Source: Asanoa ishikariensis (GTDB lineage Bacteria; Actinomycetota; Actinomycetes; Mycobacteriales; Micromonosporaceae). Taken from it: 64,000 nt of DNA. The notes beneath the pieces are model-generated. The model saw nothing but the letters and a program-made list of their open reading frames with translations. It did not search any database and had not been told where the DNA came from. The position numbers and the translations under genes were made by a program. Positions 40,239-49,440 of this stretch are shown here, one piece after another. Location: assembly GCF_900107455.1 (NCBI RefSeq), contig NZ_FNQB01000001.1, positions 2,914,001 through 2,978,000 on the forward strand. Direction: 5' to 3'. Position 1 is the stretch's first letter. Each line of letters starts with the position of its first letter.

Positions 40239-41171
40239 ATGGTCACGGAGCGCCCGTCGCCGACCCTGGTGCCGGGCCCGGTCCCAGTGCCCGCCCGGCG
40301 CGACCCGCGTGCCGTCCTCCGTGCCTACGTGGCGTTGACCAAGCCCCGGATCATCGAGCTGCTGCTGGTCACCACTGTGCCCGCGATGATGCTCGCGGCG
40401 GGTGGCATCCCGCCGGTCGGGACGATGGTCGTGGTGCTGGTCGGCGGCACGCTCGCCGCGGGGGCGGCCAACGCCCTCAACTGCTACATCGACCGCGACA
40501 TCGACCAGCTGATGCGCCGCACGAAGCGGCGCCCGCTGCCCACGCACACCCTGGACCCGCGCAGCGTGCTGGTGTTCGGGCTGGTGCTGGCGGTGGTCTC
40601 GGTGGGTCTGATGGCCGGGTTCACCAACTGGCTCGCGGCCGCGCTGACCGCCGCGGCGATCGCCTATTACGACCTCGTCTACACGCTCTGGCTCAAGCGG
40701 ACGACGCCGCAGAACACGTTCTGGGGTGGCGCCTGCGGTGCCGCTCCGGTGCTGATCGGCTGGGCGGCCGTGACCGGCGGGCTGTCGCCGCTGGCCTGGG
40801 CGCTGTTCGCGGTCGTGTTCTTCTGGCAGATGCCCCACTTCTACGCGTTGGCCATCAAGTACAAGGACGACTACGCGCGGGCCGGCATCCCGATGCTGCC
40901 GGTGGTCCGCTCGGCCGCCCGGGTCAACCGCGAGATCGTGCTGTTCACCTGGCTCACCGTGGCCGCCTCGGTGGCCGCCTGGCCGCTCGGCCTGGGCCCG
41001 CTGTACGGAGTCACGGCCATCGTCAGCGGAGTGTTCTTCCTCCTCGAGTCGTACCGGCTGGTGGGTCGGTCCAAGCGGGGCGAGCCGCTCAAGCCGATGC
41101 GGCTGTTCCACTGGTCGATCACGTATCTGACGATCGTGTCGGTCGCCGTCGCAGTCGACGCACTGCTCTGA
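40239..41171 (+). CDS. ctaB: protoheme IX farnesyltransferase (heme O synthase)
   Basis: The ATG at 40239 gives 310 residues ([14 protein letters not shown]...); a GTG at 40221 or TTG at 40233 nearer the GAGGAAGG are alternatives. This is an integral membrane protein with several hydrophobic segments. The prenyl-diphosphate sites are [24 protein letters not shown] (NxxxDxxxD) and [22 protein letters not shown]. It adds a farnesyl chain to heme b, making heme O for cytochrome oxidase. CtaA, encoded at 42528-43565, completes heme A. Confidence 0.95.
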   Translation: MVTERPSPTLVPGPVPVPARRDPRAVLRAYVALTKPRIIELLLVTTVPAMMLAAGGIPPVGTMVVVLVGGTLAAGAANALNCYIDRDIDQLMRRTKRRPLPTHTLDPRSVLVFGLVLAVVSVGLMAGFTNWLAAALTAAAIAYYDLVYTLWLKRTTPQNTFWGGACGAAPVLIGWAAVTGGLSPLAWALFAVVFFWQMPHFYALAIKYKDDYARAGIPMLPVVRSAARVNREIVLFTWLTVAASVAAWPLGLGPLYGVTAIVSGVFFLLESYRLVGRSKRGEPLKPMRLFHWSITYLTIVSVAVAVDALL

Positions 41172-41408
41172 CAGCCGCCTGCCCGATATGGGTGGTTGTG
41201 GGCGTGAATCGCGGAAAAAGGCCTGTATGCGCGGCGCCCACGGACGAGGGACGGCAGTTGTCCGAGATGTCATCCGAATTTAACCGGATATGTCTCGCTT
41301 TGGTCGTTCAAATTTCCTGTGGCCCCTCTTAAATCAACCGATGACAGGGGTCACAAAACACGATCGGATGGCACGCGGATTCCGGTAGGCGTGCTTACGC
41401 TCTCGGGC

Positions 41409-41741
41409 ATGGCAGATGGTTCCGATACGACGCTGACGACCGAACAGCCCGACGCACCGACCCCTGAGGGTCTGGTGCACGGGATCCGGTCGTTCGCCGC
41501 CGGACACGGCGGCGCCAGGGCGGTCATCGAATACGTCGGCAAGCGTGGCGCCCGGATTGTCCTCGTCGGCGAGGACGGCACCTGGGCGGACCAGTTCGCG
41601 GATGGCACTGACGTGGCCCGTGCGGCGTGTGAGAGCGCGGGGGTCGCGATCGAGAACGAGTGGGAGCGGGAGCTCATGGACCAGATGCGGCCGAGCAACG
41701 ACCTGTGGCGGTCGATGGCCCGGCGCACGCTCTCGCGCTGA
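41409..41741 (+). CDS. small conserved-looking hypothetical protein
   Basis: The ATG at 41409 gives 110 residues; the frame extends upstream to 41319 but those residues look non-coding. There are no motifs I recognise. The centre (RAVIEYVGKRGARIVLVGEDGTWADQF) looks like a small alpha/beta domain, and the C-terminus is charged (WERELMDQMRPSNDLWRSMARRTLSR). It lies between ctaB and an ATP-grasp gene, both on the same strand. A noticeably A+T-richer stretch at about 41275-41345 upstream may hold its promoter. Confidence 0.55.
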   Translation: MADGSDTTLTTEQPDAPTPEGLVHGIRSFAAGHGGARAVIEYVGKRGARIVLVGEDGTWADQFADGTDVARAACESAGVAIENEWERELMDQMRPSNDLWRSMARRTLSR

Positions 41742-41783
41742 CCAAGCGCGATCCCGCACCACCACCACAAAGAAAGCGGCGAC

Positions 41784-42710
41784 TTGCCCACCACATCAAC
41801 GCACGAGCAGGCGGCGGCCCGGGAGACATCCCGGGTCGCTCTTGTTACCTGCGACCGAATTCCTGACCTCGAGGACGACGATCGCCTGGCGCTCGCACCG
41901 CTGTCCGAGCGGGCGGTCACCGCCGAGCCGGTCGTCTGGGACGACCCGGCGGTCGACTGGGCGGCCTACGACCTGGTCGTGCTCCGCTCCACCTGGGACT
42001 ACGCGTCCCGCCGTGACGAGTTCGTCGCCTGGGCGGGCCGGGTCGCCGGCCTCGCCAACCCGGCGGACGTCGTCGTCTGGAACACCGACAAGCGCTATCT
42101 CCGCGAGCTCGCGGCGGCCGGGGTGCCGATCATCCCGACCGACTGGGTTGAGCCCGGAGCGGCCGGCTGGTCGGGCGCGTGGGTCGACGTGATCCTCAAG
42201 CCAGCCATCGGCGCCGGCAGCGTCGACGCCGGCCGCTACCGGCTCGACGACCCGGTGGAACGGCAGGCGTTCGACGCCCATCTGGCGCGGCTCACCGGCG
42301 CCGGGCGCACCGCGCTGGTCCAGCCCTACCTCGGCGCGGTCGAGACGGCGGGGGAGACCGCCCTGGTCTTCCTGCAAAGCCCGGACGGGCTGCGGTTCAG
42401 CCACGCCGCGACCAAGGGCGCGCTGCTCGCCGGTCCGGACGAGGGCGTAGACGGGCTCTACCGGGAAGAGACGATCACGCCGCGGACGGCCACCGCCGCC
42501 GAGCTGGCCGTCGCGGAGCGCGCGTTGTCAGCGATCCCCGGCGGCGTTGACCGGCTGCTCTACGCGCGGGTCGACCTGATCCCCGCCGACGACGGCACCC
42601 CGGTCCTGATCGAGCTGGAGCTCACCGAGCCCTCGCTGTTCCTCGGCACCGCCGGCGGCGCCAAGGAGCGCTTCGCCGACGCCGTCGCCGCCGCTGTTCG
42701 CGCGGGTTGA
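41784..42710 (+). CDS. ATP-grasp domain protein
   Basis: A TTG at 41784 gives 308 residues; no better start is visible, so the first 15 residues are uncertain. The pre-ATP-grasp part has RVALVTCDRIPDLEDDDRLAL and YDLVVLRSTWDYASRRDEF, and the ATP-binding core has DVILKPAIGAGSVDAGRY, ALVQPYLGAVETAGETALVF, RFSHAATKGALL and LYARVDLIPADDGTPVLIELELTEPSLFL (metal-binding Glu pair). Family members ligate a carboxylate to an amine with ATP, as in peptide or D-cycloserine-type synthesis; the substrate is unknown. Its last about 180 bp are antisense to the end of ctaA. Confidence 0.8.
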   Translation: MPTTSTHEQAAARETSRVALVTCDRIPDLEDDDRLALAPLSERAVTAEPVVWDDPAVDWAAYDLVVLRSTWDYASRRDEFVAWAGRVAGLANPADVVVWNTDKRYLRELAAAGVPIIPTDWVEPGAAGWSGAWVDVILKPAIGAGSVDAGRYRLDDPVERQAFDAHLARLTGAGRTALVQPYLGAVETAGETALVFLQSPDGLRFSHAATKGALLAGPDEGVDGLYREETITPRTATAAELAVAERALSAIPGGVDRLLYARVDLIPADDGTPVLIELELTEPSLFLGTAGGAKERFADAVAAAVRAG

Positions 42711-43565
42711 CCACAGCACGCTCAGCGTCGCCAGCCAGACCAGGCAGGCGCCGAACATGTGCAGGCCGACCAGGATCTCCGGCAGCCCGTTGAAGTACTG
42801 CACGAAGCCGATCACGCCCTGGCTCAGCTCGATCGCGAGCAGGACCAGGGCGGCCCGGGCGGTGCGCCGGGCGCCGGTCGCGCGGGCGGCGAACCACACC
42901 GCCAGGGTGAGGCCGAGCAGCAGGAAGACGACGTCCGCGTGCACCTGGGAGATGGTCTCCGGGTCGACGCCGGTGCGGTGCGCGTCGGCGTCGCCGGCGT
43001 GCGGTCCGGAGCCGGTCACGATCACGCCCAGCGCGACCACGGCGAACGAGACGACGGTCAGCACCCAGGTGAGCTGCCGGAGCGGGCCGGGCACCACCGT
43101 GCGGCGCGGGCCGGGACCGTCGACGGTGCGGCGCCAGAGCGCGTACGCCGCCACCAGCACGCCGATCGAGGCCAGGAAGTGCAGCCCGACCACCCACGGG
43201 TTGAGGTTGGTGAGCACGGTGATCCCGCCCACCACACCCTGCGCGGGGATGCCCAGGAACACACCCAGCGCCAGCCGGTTCAGGCCGCGGCTGCCGGGCG
43301 TGCGCTCGCGCCGGTGGTGCACGAACGCGGCGATCAGGGTGGCCAGGGCGACCGCGCCGACCACCCAGCCGAGCATCCGGTTGCTGAACTCGATCACCCC
43401 GTGGATGCCCATCTCGCCGTTGGGCACGTACGAGGCGTCGGTGCACCGCGGCCAGGTCGGGCAGCCGAGCCCGGAACCGGTCAGCCGGACGGCCCCGCCG
43501 GTGACGACGATGGCGACGTTCGCGATGATGTTGGCCAGCGCCAGACGGCGAAGCAGGGGGATCAC
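42528..43565 (-). CDS. ctaA: heme A synthase with read-through C-terminal extension
   Basis: The GTG at 43565 starts a 345-residue membrane protein. The conserved parts are AIVVTGGAVRLTGSGLGCPTWPRC, a heme-ligand His in IHGVIEFSNRMLGW, HFLASIGVL, ISQVHADVVFLLL and VGLHMFGACLVWLATL. It hydroxylates heme O to heme A. The recognisable protein ends near LSVLWSTR (about residue 288). The remaining residues (NSGGDGVGEALLGAAG...) are read from the strand opposite the ATP-grasp gene, are low in hydrophobicity and look accidental. A stop codon near 42700 appears to have been lost. Confidence 0.9.
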   Translation of the reverse strand: MIPLLRRLALANIIANVAIVVTGGAVRLTGSGLGCPTWPRCTDASYVPNGEMGIHGVIEFSNRMLGWVVGAVALATLIAAFVHHRRERTPGSRGLNRLALGVFLGIPAQGVVGGITVLTNLNPWVVGLHFLASIGVLVAAYALWRRTVDGPGPRRTVVPGPLRQLTWVLTVVSFAVVALGVIVTGSGPHAGDADAHRTGVDPETISQVHADVVFLLLGLTLAVWFAARATGARRTARAALVLLAIELSQGVIGFVQYFNGLPEILVGLHMFGACLVWLATLSVLWSTRANSGGDGVGEALLGAAGGAEEQRGLGELQLDQDRGAVVGGDQVDPRVEQPVNAAGDR

Positions 43566-43574
43566 CCGCGAGAT

Positions 43575-43589
43575 CCTACGTACCGTAGG
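43575..43589. promoter_or_regulatory. palindrome CCTACG-TAC-CGTAGG in the ctaA 5' region
   Basis: This is a perfect 6-3-6 inverted repeat 9 bp upstream of the ctaA start codon. On the minus strand it contains the probable ctaA ribosome site (GTAGGA). It could be an operator shared by divergent ctaA and sufR, or an mRNA hairpin masking the ribosome site. Confidence 0.4.
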
Positions 43590-43656
43590 AGAGAGATCGG
43601 CCGTCGCCCCCGCGCCGCCATCCCGAGACGGTGATGTCGATCACTGGCGTGCCGGT

Positions 43657-43703
43657 TTGCTCCCGGCGGTGGAAATACGTAACGTTGTGGTAGTGAAATA
43701 CGT
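43657..43703 (+). promoter_or_regulatory. probable leaderless promoter of the suf operon with direct repeats
   Basis: TTGCTC (43657-43662), a 17-base spacer and TAACGT (43680-43685) form a plausible promoter, placing the transcript start at about 43692 on the GTG of sufR. The nonamer GAAATACGT occurs at 43672-43680 and 43695-43703, one on each side of the -10, a good place for autoregulation. Confidence 0.4.
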
Positions 43704-44424
43704 CGCGATGCTGCCTCCGCAGGCGGAGACGACCGGTTCCCGGTCCGTCCCCGCTGATCGGCGCACCCGCGACCGCGTGCTGGCGCTGCTGCTGGAGCGG
43801 GGCACCGCCACCGCCGCCGAGCTCGGCGACGCACTCCAGCTCAGCCCCGCCGCCATCCGCAAGCACCTCGACGCGCTGTTGACCGACGGCGACGTGGTCA
43901 GCCGGCAGCGCCCGGTGCGGGCCGGCCGGGGCCGGGGGCGGCCGGCCAAGGTCTTCACCCTCACCGACGCGGCCCGGCTGCGCTGCGGCCGGCACACCTA
44001 CGACAACATGGCCACCGCCGCGATGCGGTGGATCGCCGTGCACGGTGGTGAGGGCGCGGTCGACGCGTTCGCCGCCGACCAGGTGTCCGCGCTGGAGAGT
44101 CGTTGCCGCGAGGCCATGGAAGGCGCCGGCGACAACCCCATCGCGCGCGCGGAGGCACTCGCCGAGGCGCTGACCGCCGAGGGCTACGCTGCCAACGCTT
44201 CTACGATCGCCACGGGTGGGCAGCTGTGCCAGCACCACTGCCCCGTGGCGCACGTGGCTGCCGAGTTTCCCGAGCTGTGCGAGGCCGAGACGGCGGTCAT
44301 TTCCCGCCTGGTCGGCACCCACGTCCAGCGACTAGCCACCATCGCACACGGTGACGGGGTATGCACAACGCATATCCCGGCCCAGCAAGCTGGCCAACAC
44401 AGCCAGAGCCGACAGGAACTGTGA
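43693..44424 (+). CDS. sufR: SufR-type iron-sulfur-sensing transcriptional regulator
   Basis: The GTG at 43693 (leaderless if the promoter above is right) gives 243 residues; ATG 43708 is an alternative. The N-terminal winged helix is RVLALLLERGTATAAELGDALQLSPAAIRKHLDALLTDGDVVSRQ. The C-terminal half has a Cys cluster in GGQLCQHHCPVAHVAAEFPELCEAET plus GDGVCTTH, the positions that hold the 4Fe-4S cluster in SufR. The protein represses suf genes while cluster-loaded. It is the first gene of the suf operon and lies 10 bp before sufB. Confidence 0.92.
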   Translation: MKYVAMLPPQAETTGSRSVPADRRTRDRVLALLLERGTATAAELGDALQLSPAAIRKHLDALLTDGDVVSRQRPVRAGRGRGRPAKVFTLTDAARLRCGRHTYDNMATAAMRWIAVHGGEGAVDAFAADQVSALESRCREAMEGAGDNPIARAEALAEALTAEGYAANASTIATGGQLCQHHCPVAHVAAEFPELCEAETAVISRLVGTHVQRLATIAHGDGVCTTHIPAQQAGQHSQSRQEL

Positions 44425-44434
44425 GGACAGATAA

Positions 44435-45868
44435 ATGACCGAGCAGATCGTCCAGCCCGTAGTTACCCAGGAGGAGCACCTCGCCGCCCTGGCCAACTAC
44501 CAGTACGGGTGGGCCGACTCCGACACCGCCGGCGCCACGGCGCAGCGCGGGCTCAACGAGGCGGTGGTGCGTGACATCTCCGCCAAGAAGAACGAGCCCG
44601 AGTGGATGCTCGACCTGCGCCTCAAGGGTCTGCGGCTGTTCGGCCGCAAGCCGATGCCCGACTGGGGTGCCGATCTCGGCGGGATCGACTTCGACAACAT
44701 CAAGTACTTCGTCCGATCGACGGAGAAGCAGGCGGCGAGCTGGGACGACCTGCCCGCCGACATCAAGAACACCTACGACCGGCTGGGCATCCCGGAGGCC
44801 GAGAAGCAGCGGCTCGTCTCCGGTGTCGCGGCGCAGTACGAGTCCGAGGTGGTCTATCACAAGATCCGTGAGGACCTCGAGGAGCAGGGCGTCATCTTCC
44901 TCGACACCGACACGGGCCTGCGCGAGCACCCGGAGCTCTTCAAGGAGTACTTCGGCTCCGTGATCCCGGTCGGCGACAACAAGTTCGCCGCGCTCAACAC
45001 CTCGGTGTGGTCGGGTGGCTCGTTCATCTACGTGCCGCCGGGCGTGCAGGTGGATATCCCGTTGCAGGCCTACTTCCGGATCAACACGGAGAACATGGGC
45101 CAGTTCGAGCGGACGCTGATCATCGTCGACGAGGGTGCCTACGTGCACTACGTCGAGGGCTGCACCGCGCCGATCTACTCGTCCGACTCGCTGCACAGCG
45201 CGGTCGTCGAGATCATCGTGAAGAAGGGCGCGCGCTGCCGTTACACGACCATCCAGAACTGGTCGAACAACGTCTACAACCTGGTCACCAAGCGCGCCGT
45301 GGCGCACGAGGGTGCGACCATGGAGTGGATCGACGGCAACATCGGGTCCAAGGTCACCATGAAATACCCGGCCGTCTGGATGGTCGGCGAGCACGCCAAG
45401 GGCGAGGTGCTCTCGGTCGCGATGGCCGGCGAGGGCCAGCACCAGGACGCCGGCGCCAAGATGGTGCACGCCGCGCCGCACACCAGCAGCACGATCATCT
45501 CCAAGTCGATCGCGCGGGGCGGTGGCCGCACCTCCTACCGCGGCCTGGTGCAGGTGCTGGAGGGCTCTTCGCACTCCAGGAGCACCGTCAAGTGCGACGC
45601 GCTCCTGGTCGACACGATCTCCCGTTCCGACACGTACCCCTACGTGGACATCCGCGAGGACGACGTGTCGATGGGTCACGAGGCGACCGTGTCCAAGGTC
45701 AGCGAGGACCAGCTCTTCTACCTGATGAGCCGGGGCATGACCGAGGACGAGGCGATGGCGATGATCGTCCGCGGCTTCATCGAGCCGATCGCCAAGGAAC
45801 TCCCGATGGAATACGCCCTGGAGCTCAACCGGCTCATCGAACTTCAGATGGAAGGGGCCGTCGGCTAA
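44435..45868 (+). CDS. sufB: SufB Fe-S cluster scaffold protein
   Basis: The protein has 477 residues. The beta-helix core shows [59 protein letters not shown], and the C-terminal [38 protein letters not shown]. It builds the nascent cluster with SufC and SufD. The length is that of an intact protein; no intein, which mycobacterial SufB often carries, is present. sufD follows with no spacing. Confidence 0.96.
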   Translation: MTEQIVQPVVTQEEHLAALANYQYGWADSDTAGATAQRGLNEAVVRDISAKKNEPEWMLDLRLKGLRLFGRKPMPDWGADLGGIDFDNIKYFVRSTEKQAASWDDLPADIKNTYDRLGIPEAEKQRLVSGVAAQYESEVVYHKIREDLEEQGVIFLDTDTGLREHPELFKEYFGSVIPVGDNKFAALNTSVWSGGSFIYVPPGVQVDIPLQAYFRINTENMGQFERTLIIVDEGAYVHYVEGCTAPIYSSDSLHSAVVEIIVKKGARCRYTTIQNWSNNVYNLVTKRAVAHEGATMEWIDGNIGSKVTMKYPAVWMVGEHAKGEVLSVAMAGEGQHQDAGAKMVHAAPHTSSTIISKSIARGGGRTSYRGLVQVLEGSSHSRSTVKCDALLVDTISRSDTYPYVDIREDDVSMGHEATVSKVSEDQLFYLMSRGMTEDEAMAMIVRGFIEPIAKELPMEYALELNRLIELQMEGAVG

Positions 45869-47035
45869 ATGCCTACGGAAACCGAGGTGGCGGTAACGCC
45901 GCCCAAGACGTCGAGCGTGCCCAAGACCAAGGCGCAGAGCCTGCGGTCGGGCGATGTCGCCGACTTCCCGGCCCTCACGGGGCTCGAGGAGGAGTGGCGG
46001 TTCACGCCGCTGAAGCGGATGCGCGGTCTCGCGACCGGCACCCCGGCGGCGGAGACCACCCTGCGCTACGAGCACGACGGCCTGCCGGCCGGCGTGACCG
46101 TGTCGGAACTGGCCAAGGGCGACGAGCGGATCGGCCGCGTGCTGGTCCCGTTCGACCGGGTCAGCGCGCTGGGCTACGGCGGCGCCGCCGGCGCGACGCT
46201 GATCGCGGTCGCGCCCGAGGCCGAGCCGGCCGAGCCGGCGACGGTCCGGGTGATCGGCGGCGGCGCGGGTGTCGCGTACGCGCACACCGTGGTCGAGGTG
46301 GGCCGCTTCGCCAAGGCGACGCTGGTCGTCGAGCAGGTCGGTTCGACCACGCTCGCCGACAACGTCGAGGTCGACGTCGCCGACGGGGCCCAGCTCACGC
46401 TGATCACCGTGGCCGACTGGGCGTCCGACGCGGTGCAGGCCCAGCACATCAAGTTCCGGCTCGGGCGGGACGCCCGGGTCACCCATGTGCAGGTCAGCCT
46501 CGGCGGCGACCTGATCCGCCAGTTCACCAGCGTGGAATACGCGGGTCGCGGCGGCGACGCGGAGCTCTACGGGCTCTACTTCGCCGACGGTGACCAGCAC
46601 CTGGAGCACCGCCAGTTGGTCGACCACAGCATCCCGGACTGCCGCAGCTACGTCGGCTACCGCGGCGCGCTCCAGGGCGACGGCGCGCACACCGTGTGGG
46701 TCGGCGACGTGCTGATCCAGACGGCGGCGACCGGCACCGACACGTACGAGATCAACCGCAACCTGGTGCTCAGCGACGGCGCCCGGGCCGACTCCGTCCC
46801 GAACCTGGAGATCGAGACCGGCGAGATCGTCGGTGCCGGACACGCCAGCGCGACCGGTCGGTTCGACGACGAGCAGCTCTTCTACCTGATGGCCCGGGGC
46901 ATCCCCGAGCACGAGGCGCGCAGGCTGGTCGTCCGCGGCTTCTTCGCCGAGCTGCTCCAGAAGATCCCGGTCGAGTCGCTCCGCGACCGCCTCGGCGACG
47001 CCATCGAGGCCCGCTTGGCGAAGGGCGACCAGTGA
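45869..47035 (+). CDS. sufD: SufD Fe-S assembly protein
   Basis: The protein has 388 residues. Its beta-helix C-terminal half parallels SufB: HRQLVDHSIPDCRSYVGYRGALQGDGAHTVWVGDVLIQ, TYEINRNLVLSDGARADSVPNLEIETGEIVGAGHASATGRFDDEQLFYLMARGI, including the functional His in GHASATG. It forms the SufBC2D complex. The ATG directly abuts the sufB stop, and it overlaps the next gene by 4 bp. Confidence 0.95.
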   Translation: MPTETEVAVTPPKTSSVPKTKAQSLRSGDVADFPALTGLEEEWRFTPLKRMRGLATGTPAAETTLRYEHDGLPAGVTVSELAKGDERIGRVLVPFDRVSALGYGGAAGATLIAVAPEAEPAEPATVRVIGGGAGVAYAHTVVEVGRFAKATLVVEQVGSTTLADNVEVDVADGAQLTLITVADWASDAVQAQHIKFRLGRDARVTHVQVSLGGDLIRQFTSVEYAGRGGDAELYGLYFADGDQHLEHRQLVDHSIPDCRSYVGYRGALQGDGAHTVWVGDVLIQTAATGTDTYEINRNLVLSDGARADSVPNLEIETGEIVGAGHASATGRFDDEQLFYLMARGIPEHEARRLVVRGFFAELLQKIPVESLRDRLGDAIEARLAKGDQ

Positions 47036-47367
47036 GCTTCATCCGCCTGTGCTCCGTCGAAGACGTGCCGAAGGGCACGGCGATCAAGGCCGTCACCGAC
47101 GACCTCGAGCTCGCCGTCGTCCACGGTGAGGACGACAACTTCTACGCCGTCTACGACGAGTGCTCGCACGCCGCCGTCGCCCTCTCCGAGGGCGAGGTCG
47201 ACGGGCGCACGCTGGAGTGCTGGCTGCACGGGTCGCGTTTCGACCTGCGCACCGGCGAGCCGACCGGGCTGCCGGCGACCGAACCTGTTCCCGTCTATCC
47301 AGTCGAAGTCCGTGACGGCGAGGTCTACGTCTCCCTCACGCCGAGCAATGGAGTTATGCCCGCATGA
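47032..47367 (+). CDS. Rieske-type ferredoxin (non-heme oxygenase ferredoxin-like) in the suf operon
   Basis: The GTG at 47032 overlaps the sufD stop and gives 111 residues. The Rieske motifs are ECSHAAVALSEG (Cys-x-His) and ECWLHGSRFD (Cys-x2-His), giving two Cys and two His ligands, without the disulfide Cys pair of bc1-type proteins. It is a small soluble electron carrier similar to dioxygenase ferredoxins. Its fixed place between sufD and sufC in actinobacteria suggests that it supplies electrons for cluster assembly, but this is inference. Confidence 0.9.
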   Translation: MSFIRLCSVEDVPKGTAIKAVTDDLELAVVHGEDDNFYAVYDECSHAAVALSEGEVDGRTLECWLHGSRFDLRTGEPTGLPATEPVPVYPVEVRDGEVYVSLTPSNGVMPA

Positions 47368-48137
47368 GCAACCTGGAGATCCGCGGCCTGAAGGTCTCGG
47401 TCAAGCTGCCCGACGGCCAGCTCAAGCCGATCCTGGCGGGCGTCGACCTCACGGTTCGCGCCGGGGAGACCCACGCGATCATGGGCCCCAACGGCTCGGG
47501 CAAGTCGACGCTGGCCTACTCGATCGCCGGCCACCCGAAGTACCAGATCACCGGCGGCTCGGTGACGCTGGACGGCGCCGACGTGCTGTCGATGACCGTC
47601 GACGAGCGTGCCCGCGCCGGCCTGTTCCTCGCGATGCAGTACCCGGTCGAGGTCCCCGGCGTCTCGGTGGCCAACTTCCTGCGCACCGCGAAGACCGCCA
47701 TCGACGGCGAGGCGCCCAAGCTGCGCACCTGGGCCGGCGAGCTGCGCGGCGCGATGGAGCGGCTGCAGATGGACCCGGCGTTCGCCCAGCGCAACGTCAA
47801 CGAGGGCTTCTCCGGCGGTGAGAAGAAGCGGCACGAGATCGTCCAGCTCGAACTGCTCAAGCCGAAGATCGCGATCCTCGACGAGACCGACTCCGGCCTC
47901 GACATCGACGCGCTGCGCGTGGTCAGCGAGGGCGTCAACCGGATCGGCGCGACCGGCGAGACCGGCCTGCTGCTGATCACCCACTACACCCGCATCCTGC
48001 GCTACATCACCCCCGACTACGTGCACGTCTTCGCCCGGGGCCGGATCGTCGAAGAGGGCGGCCCGGAGCTGGCGGAGAAGCTCGAAGCCGAGGGTTACGA
48101 GCGCTACCTGGCGGAAACCGGTCCGGCCACGGCCTGA
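47364..48137 (+). CDS. sufC: SufC ATPase
   Basis: The protein has 257 residues. The ABC ATPase motifs are complete: Walker A GPNGSGKSTLAYSI, signature NEGFSGGEKKRHEIVQL, Walker B IAILDETDSGLDIDAL and the switch ITHYTRIL. It is a soluble ABC protein that drives conformational change in SufBCD. It overlaps the Rieske gene by 4 bp. Confidence 0.96.
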   Translation: MSNLEIRGLKVSVKLPDGQLKPILAGVDLTVRAGETHAIMGPNGSGKSTLAYSIAGHPKYQITGGSVTLDGADVLSMTVDERARAGLFLAMQYPVEVPGVSVANFLRTAKTAIDGEAPKLRTWAGELRGAMERLQMDPAFAQRNVNEGFSGGEKKRHEIVQLELLKPKIAILDETDSGLDIDALRVVSEGVNRIGATGETGLLLITHYTRILRYITPDYVHVFARGRIVEEGGPELAEKLEAEGYERYLAETGPATA

Positions 48138-48162
48138 TCGACGCACGAAGGGCTGCCCAGTC

Positions 48163-49440
48163 ATGACGTCTCTCGCGATCCCGTCGACGTTCGACGTCGC
48201 CGCGCTGCGCGCCGACTTCCCGATCCTCGGTCGGGAGGTCAACGGCCACCCGCTGGTCTATCTGGACAGCGCCAACACGTCCCAGAAACCTCGCCAGGTG
48301 CTCGATGTCATGCGGACGCACCACGAGCGGCACAACGGCAACGTGTCCCGCTCGGTGCACACGCTGGGCACCGAGGCGACGCTCGCCTACGAGGGCGCGC
48401 GCGAGAAGGTGGCCGCGTTCATCAACGCGCCGGCCGCGTCCGAGGTGGTGTTCGGCAAGAACTCCACCGAGGCGATCAACCTGCTCGCGTACGCCTTCTC
48501 GAACGCCTCGGCGACCGCGGACAGTGATCCCCGGTTCCGCCTCGGCCCCGGCGACGAAGTGGTGATCTCCGAGATGGAGCATCACTCCAACATCGTCCCG
48601 TGGCAGCTTCTGTGCGAGCGCACCGGCGCGACTCTGCGCTGGTTCCGGGTCACCGACGACGGCCGGCTCGACGAGTCGGAGCTCGACGACCTGGTCAACG
48701 AGCGCACCAAGCTGGTCTCGATCGTGCACATGTCCAACATCCTGGGCACGATCAACGACCCGGCCAGGATCGTCGCGCGGGCGCACGAGGTCGGCGCGCT
48801 GGTGCTGCTCGACGGCTCGCAGTCGGTGCCGCACTTCCCGGTCGACGTGCAGGCGCTCGGCGTCGACTTCATCGCGTTCACCGGGCACAAAATGCTCGGG
48901 CCGACCGGCATCGGCGTGCTCTGGGGCCGGGCCGGCCTGCTCGACGCGATGCCGCCGGTGCTCGGTGGCGGGTCGATGATCGAGACCGTGACGATGGAGA
49001 AGTCGACGTTCGCGCCGGCTCCGGCCAGGTTCGAGGCCGGCACGCCGCCGATCGTCGAGGCGGTCGGGCTGGGCGCGGCGATCGACTATCTCAACGACAT
49101 CGGCATGGCCGCGGTGCAGGCCCACGAGCACGAGATCACCGCGTACGCCCTGGAGGCGCTCGCCACGGTGCCGACACTGCGGATCTTCGGGCCCACCACC
49201 CCCGAGGGGCGTGGCGGCACGATCTCGTTCGCGCTGGAGGGCATCCACCCGCACGACGTCGGCCAGGTGCTCGACGACGAGGGTGTGGAGGTGCGGGTCG
49301 GCCACCACTGCGCGCGGCCGGTCTGCGTGCGCTACGGAGTGCCCGCGACCACCCGCGCGTCGTTCTACGTCTACACGACGACCGAGGAGGTCGACGCGCT
49401 CGTGCGGGGCCTCGATCGGGTGCGAAAGGTGTTCGGCTGA
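48163..49440 (+). CDS. sufS: SufS cysteine desulfurase
   Basis: This is a 425-residue PLP enzyme. PLP-binding elements include the Lys in IAFTGHKMLGPTGIGVLWG and the His stretch EMEHHSNIVPWQ. The catalytic Cys is in VRVGHHCARPVCVRYGV. It releases sulfur from cysteine as persulfide, passed on to SufU. It overlaps sufU by one base (TGATG). Confidence 0.95.
   Translation: MTSLAIPSTFDVAALRADFPILGREVNGHPLVYLDSANTSQKPRQVLDVMRTHHERHNGNVSRSVHTLGTEATLAYEGAREKVAAFINAPAASEVVFGKNSTEAINLLAYAFSNASATADSDPRFRLGPGDEVVISEMEHHSNIVPWQLLCERTGATLRWFRVTDDGRLDESELDDLVNERTKLVSIVHMSNILGTINDPARIVARAHEVGALVLLDGSQSVPHFPVDVQALGVDFIAFTGHKMLGPTGIGVLWGRAGLLDAMPPVLGGGSMIETVTMEKSTFAPAPARFEAGTPPIVEAVGLGAAIDYLNDIGMAAVQAHEHEITAYALEALATVPTLRIFGPTTPEGRGGTISFALEGIHPHDVGQVLDDEGVEVRVGHHCARPVCVRYGVPATTRASFYVYTTTEEVDALVRGLDRVRKVFG

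Noticed and set aside
44435-45868. Intein in SufB
   Set aside because: SufB is of normal length and uninterrupted, with continuous beta-helix motifs.
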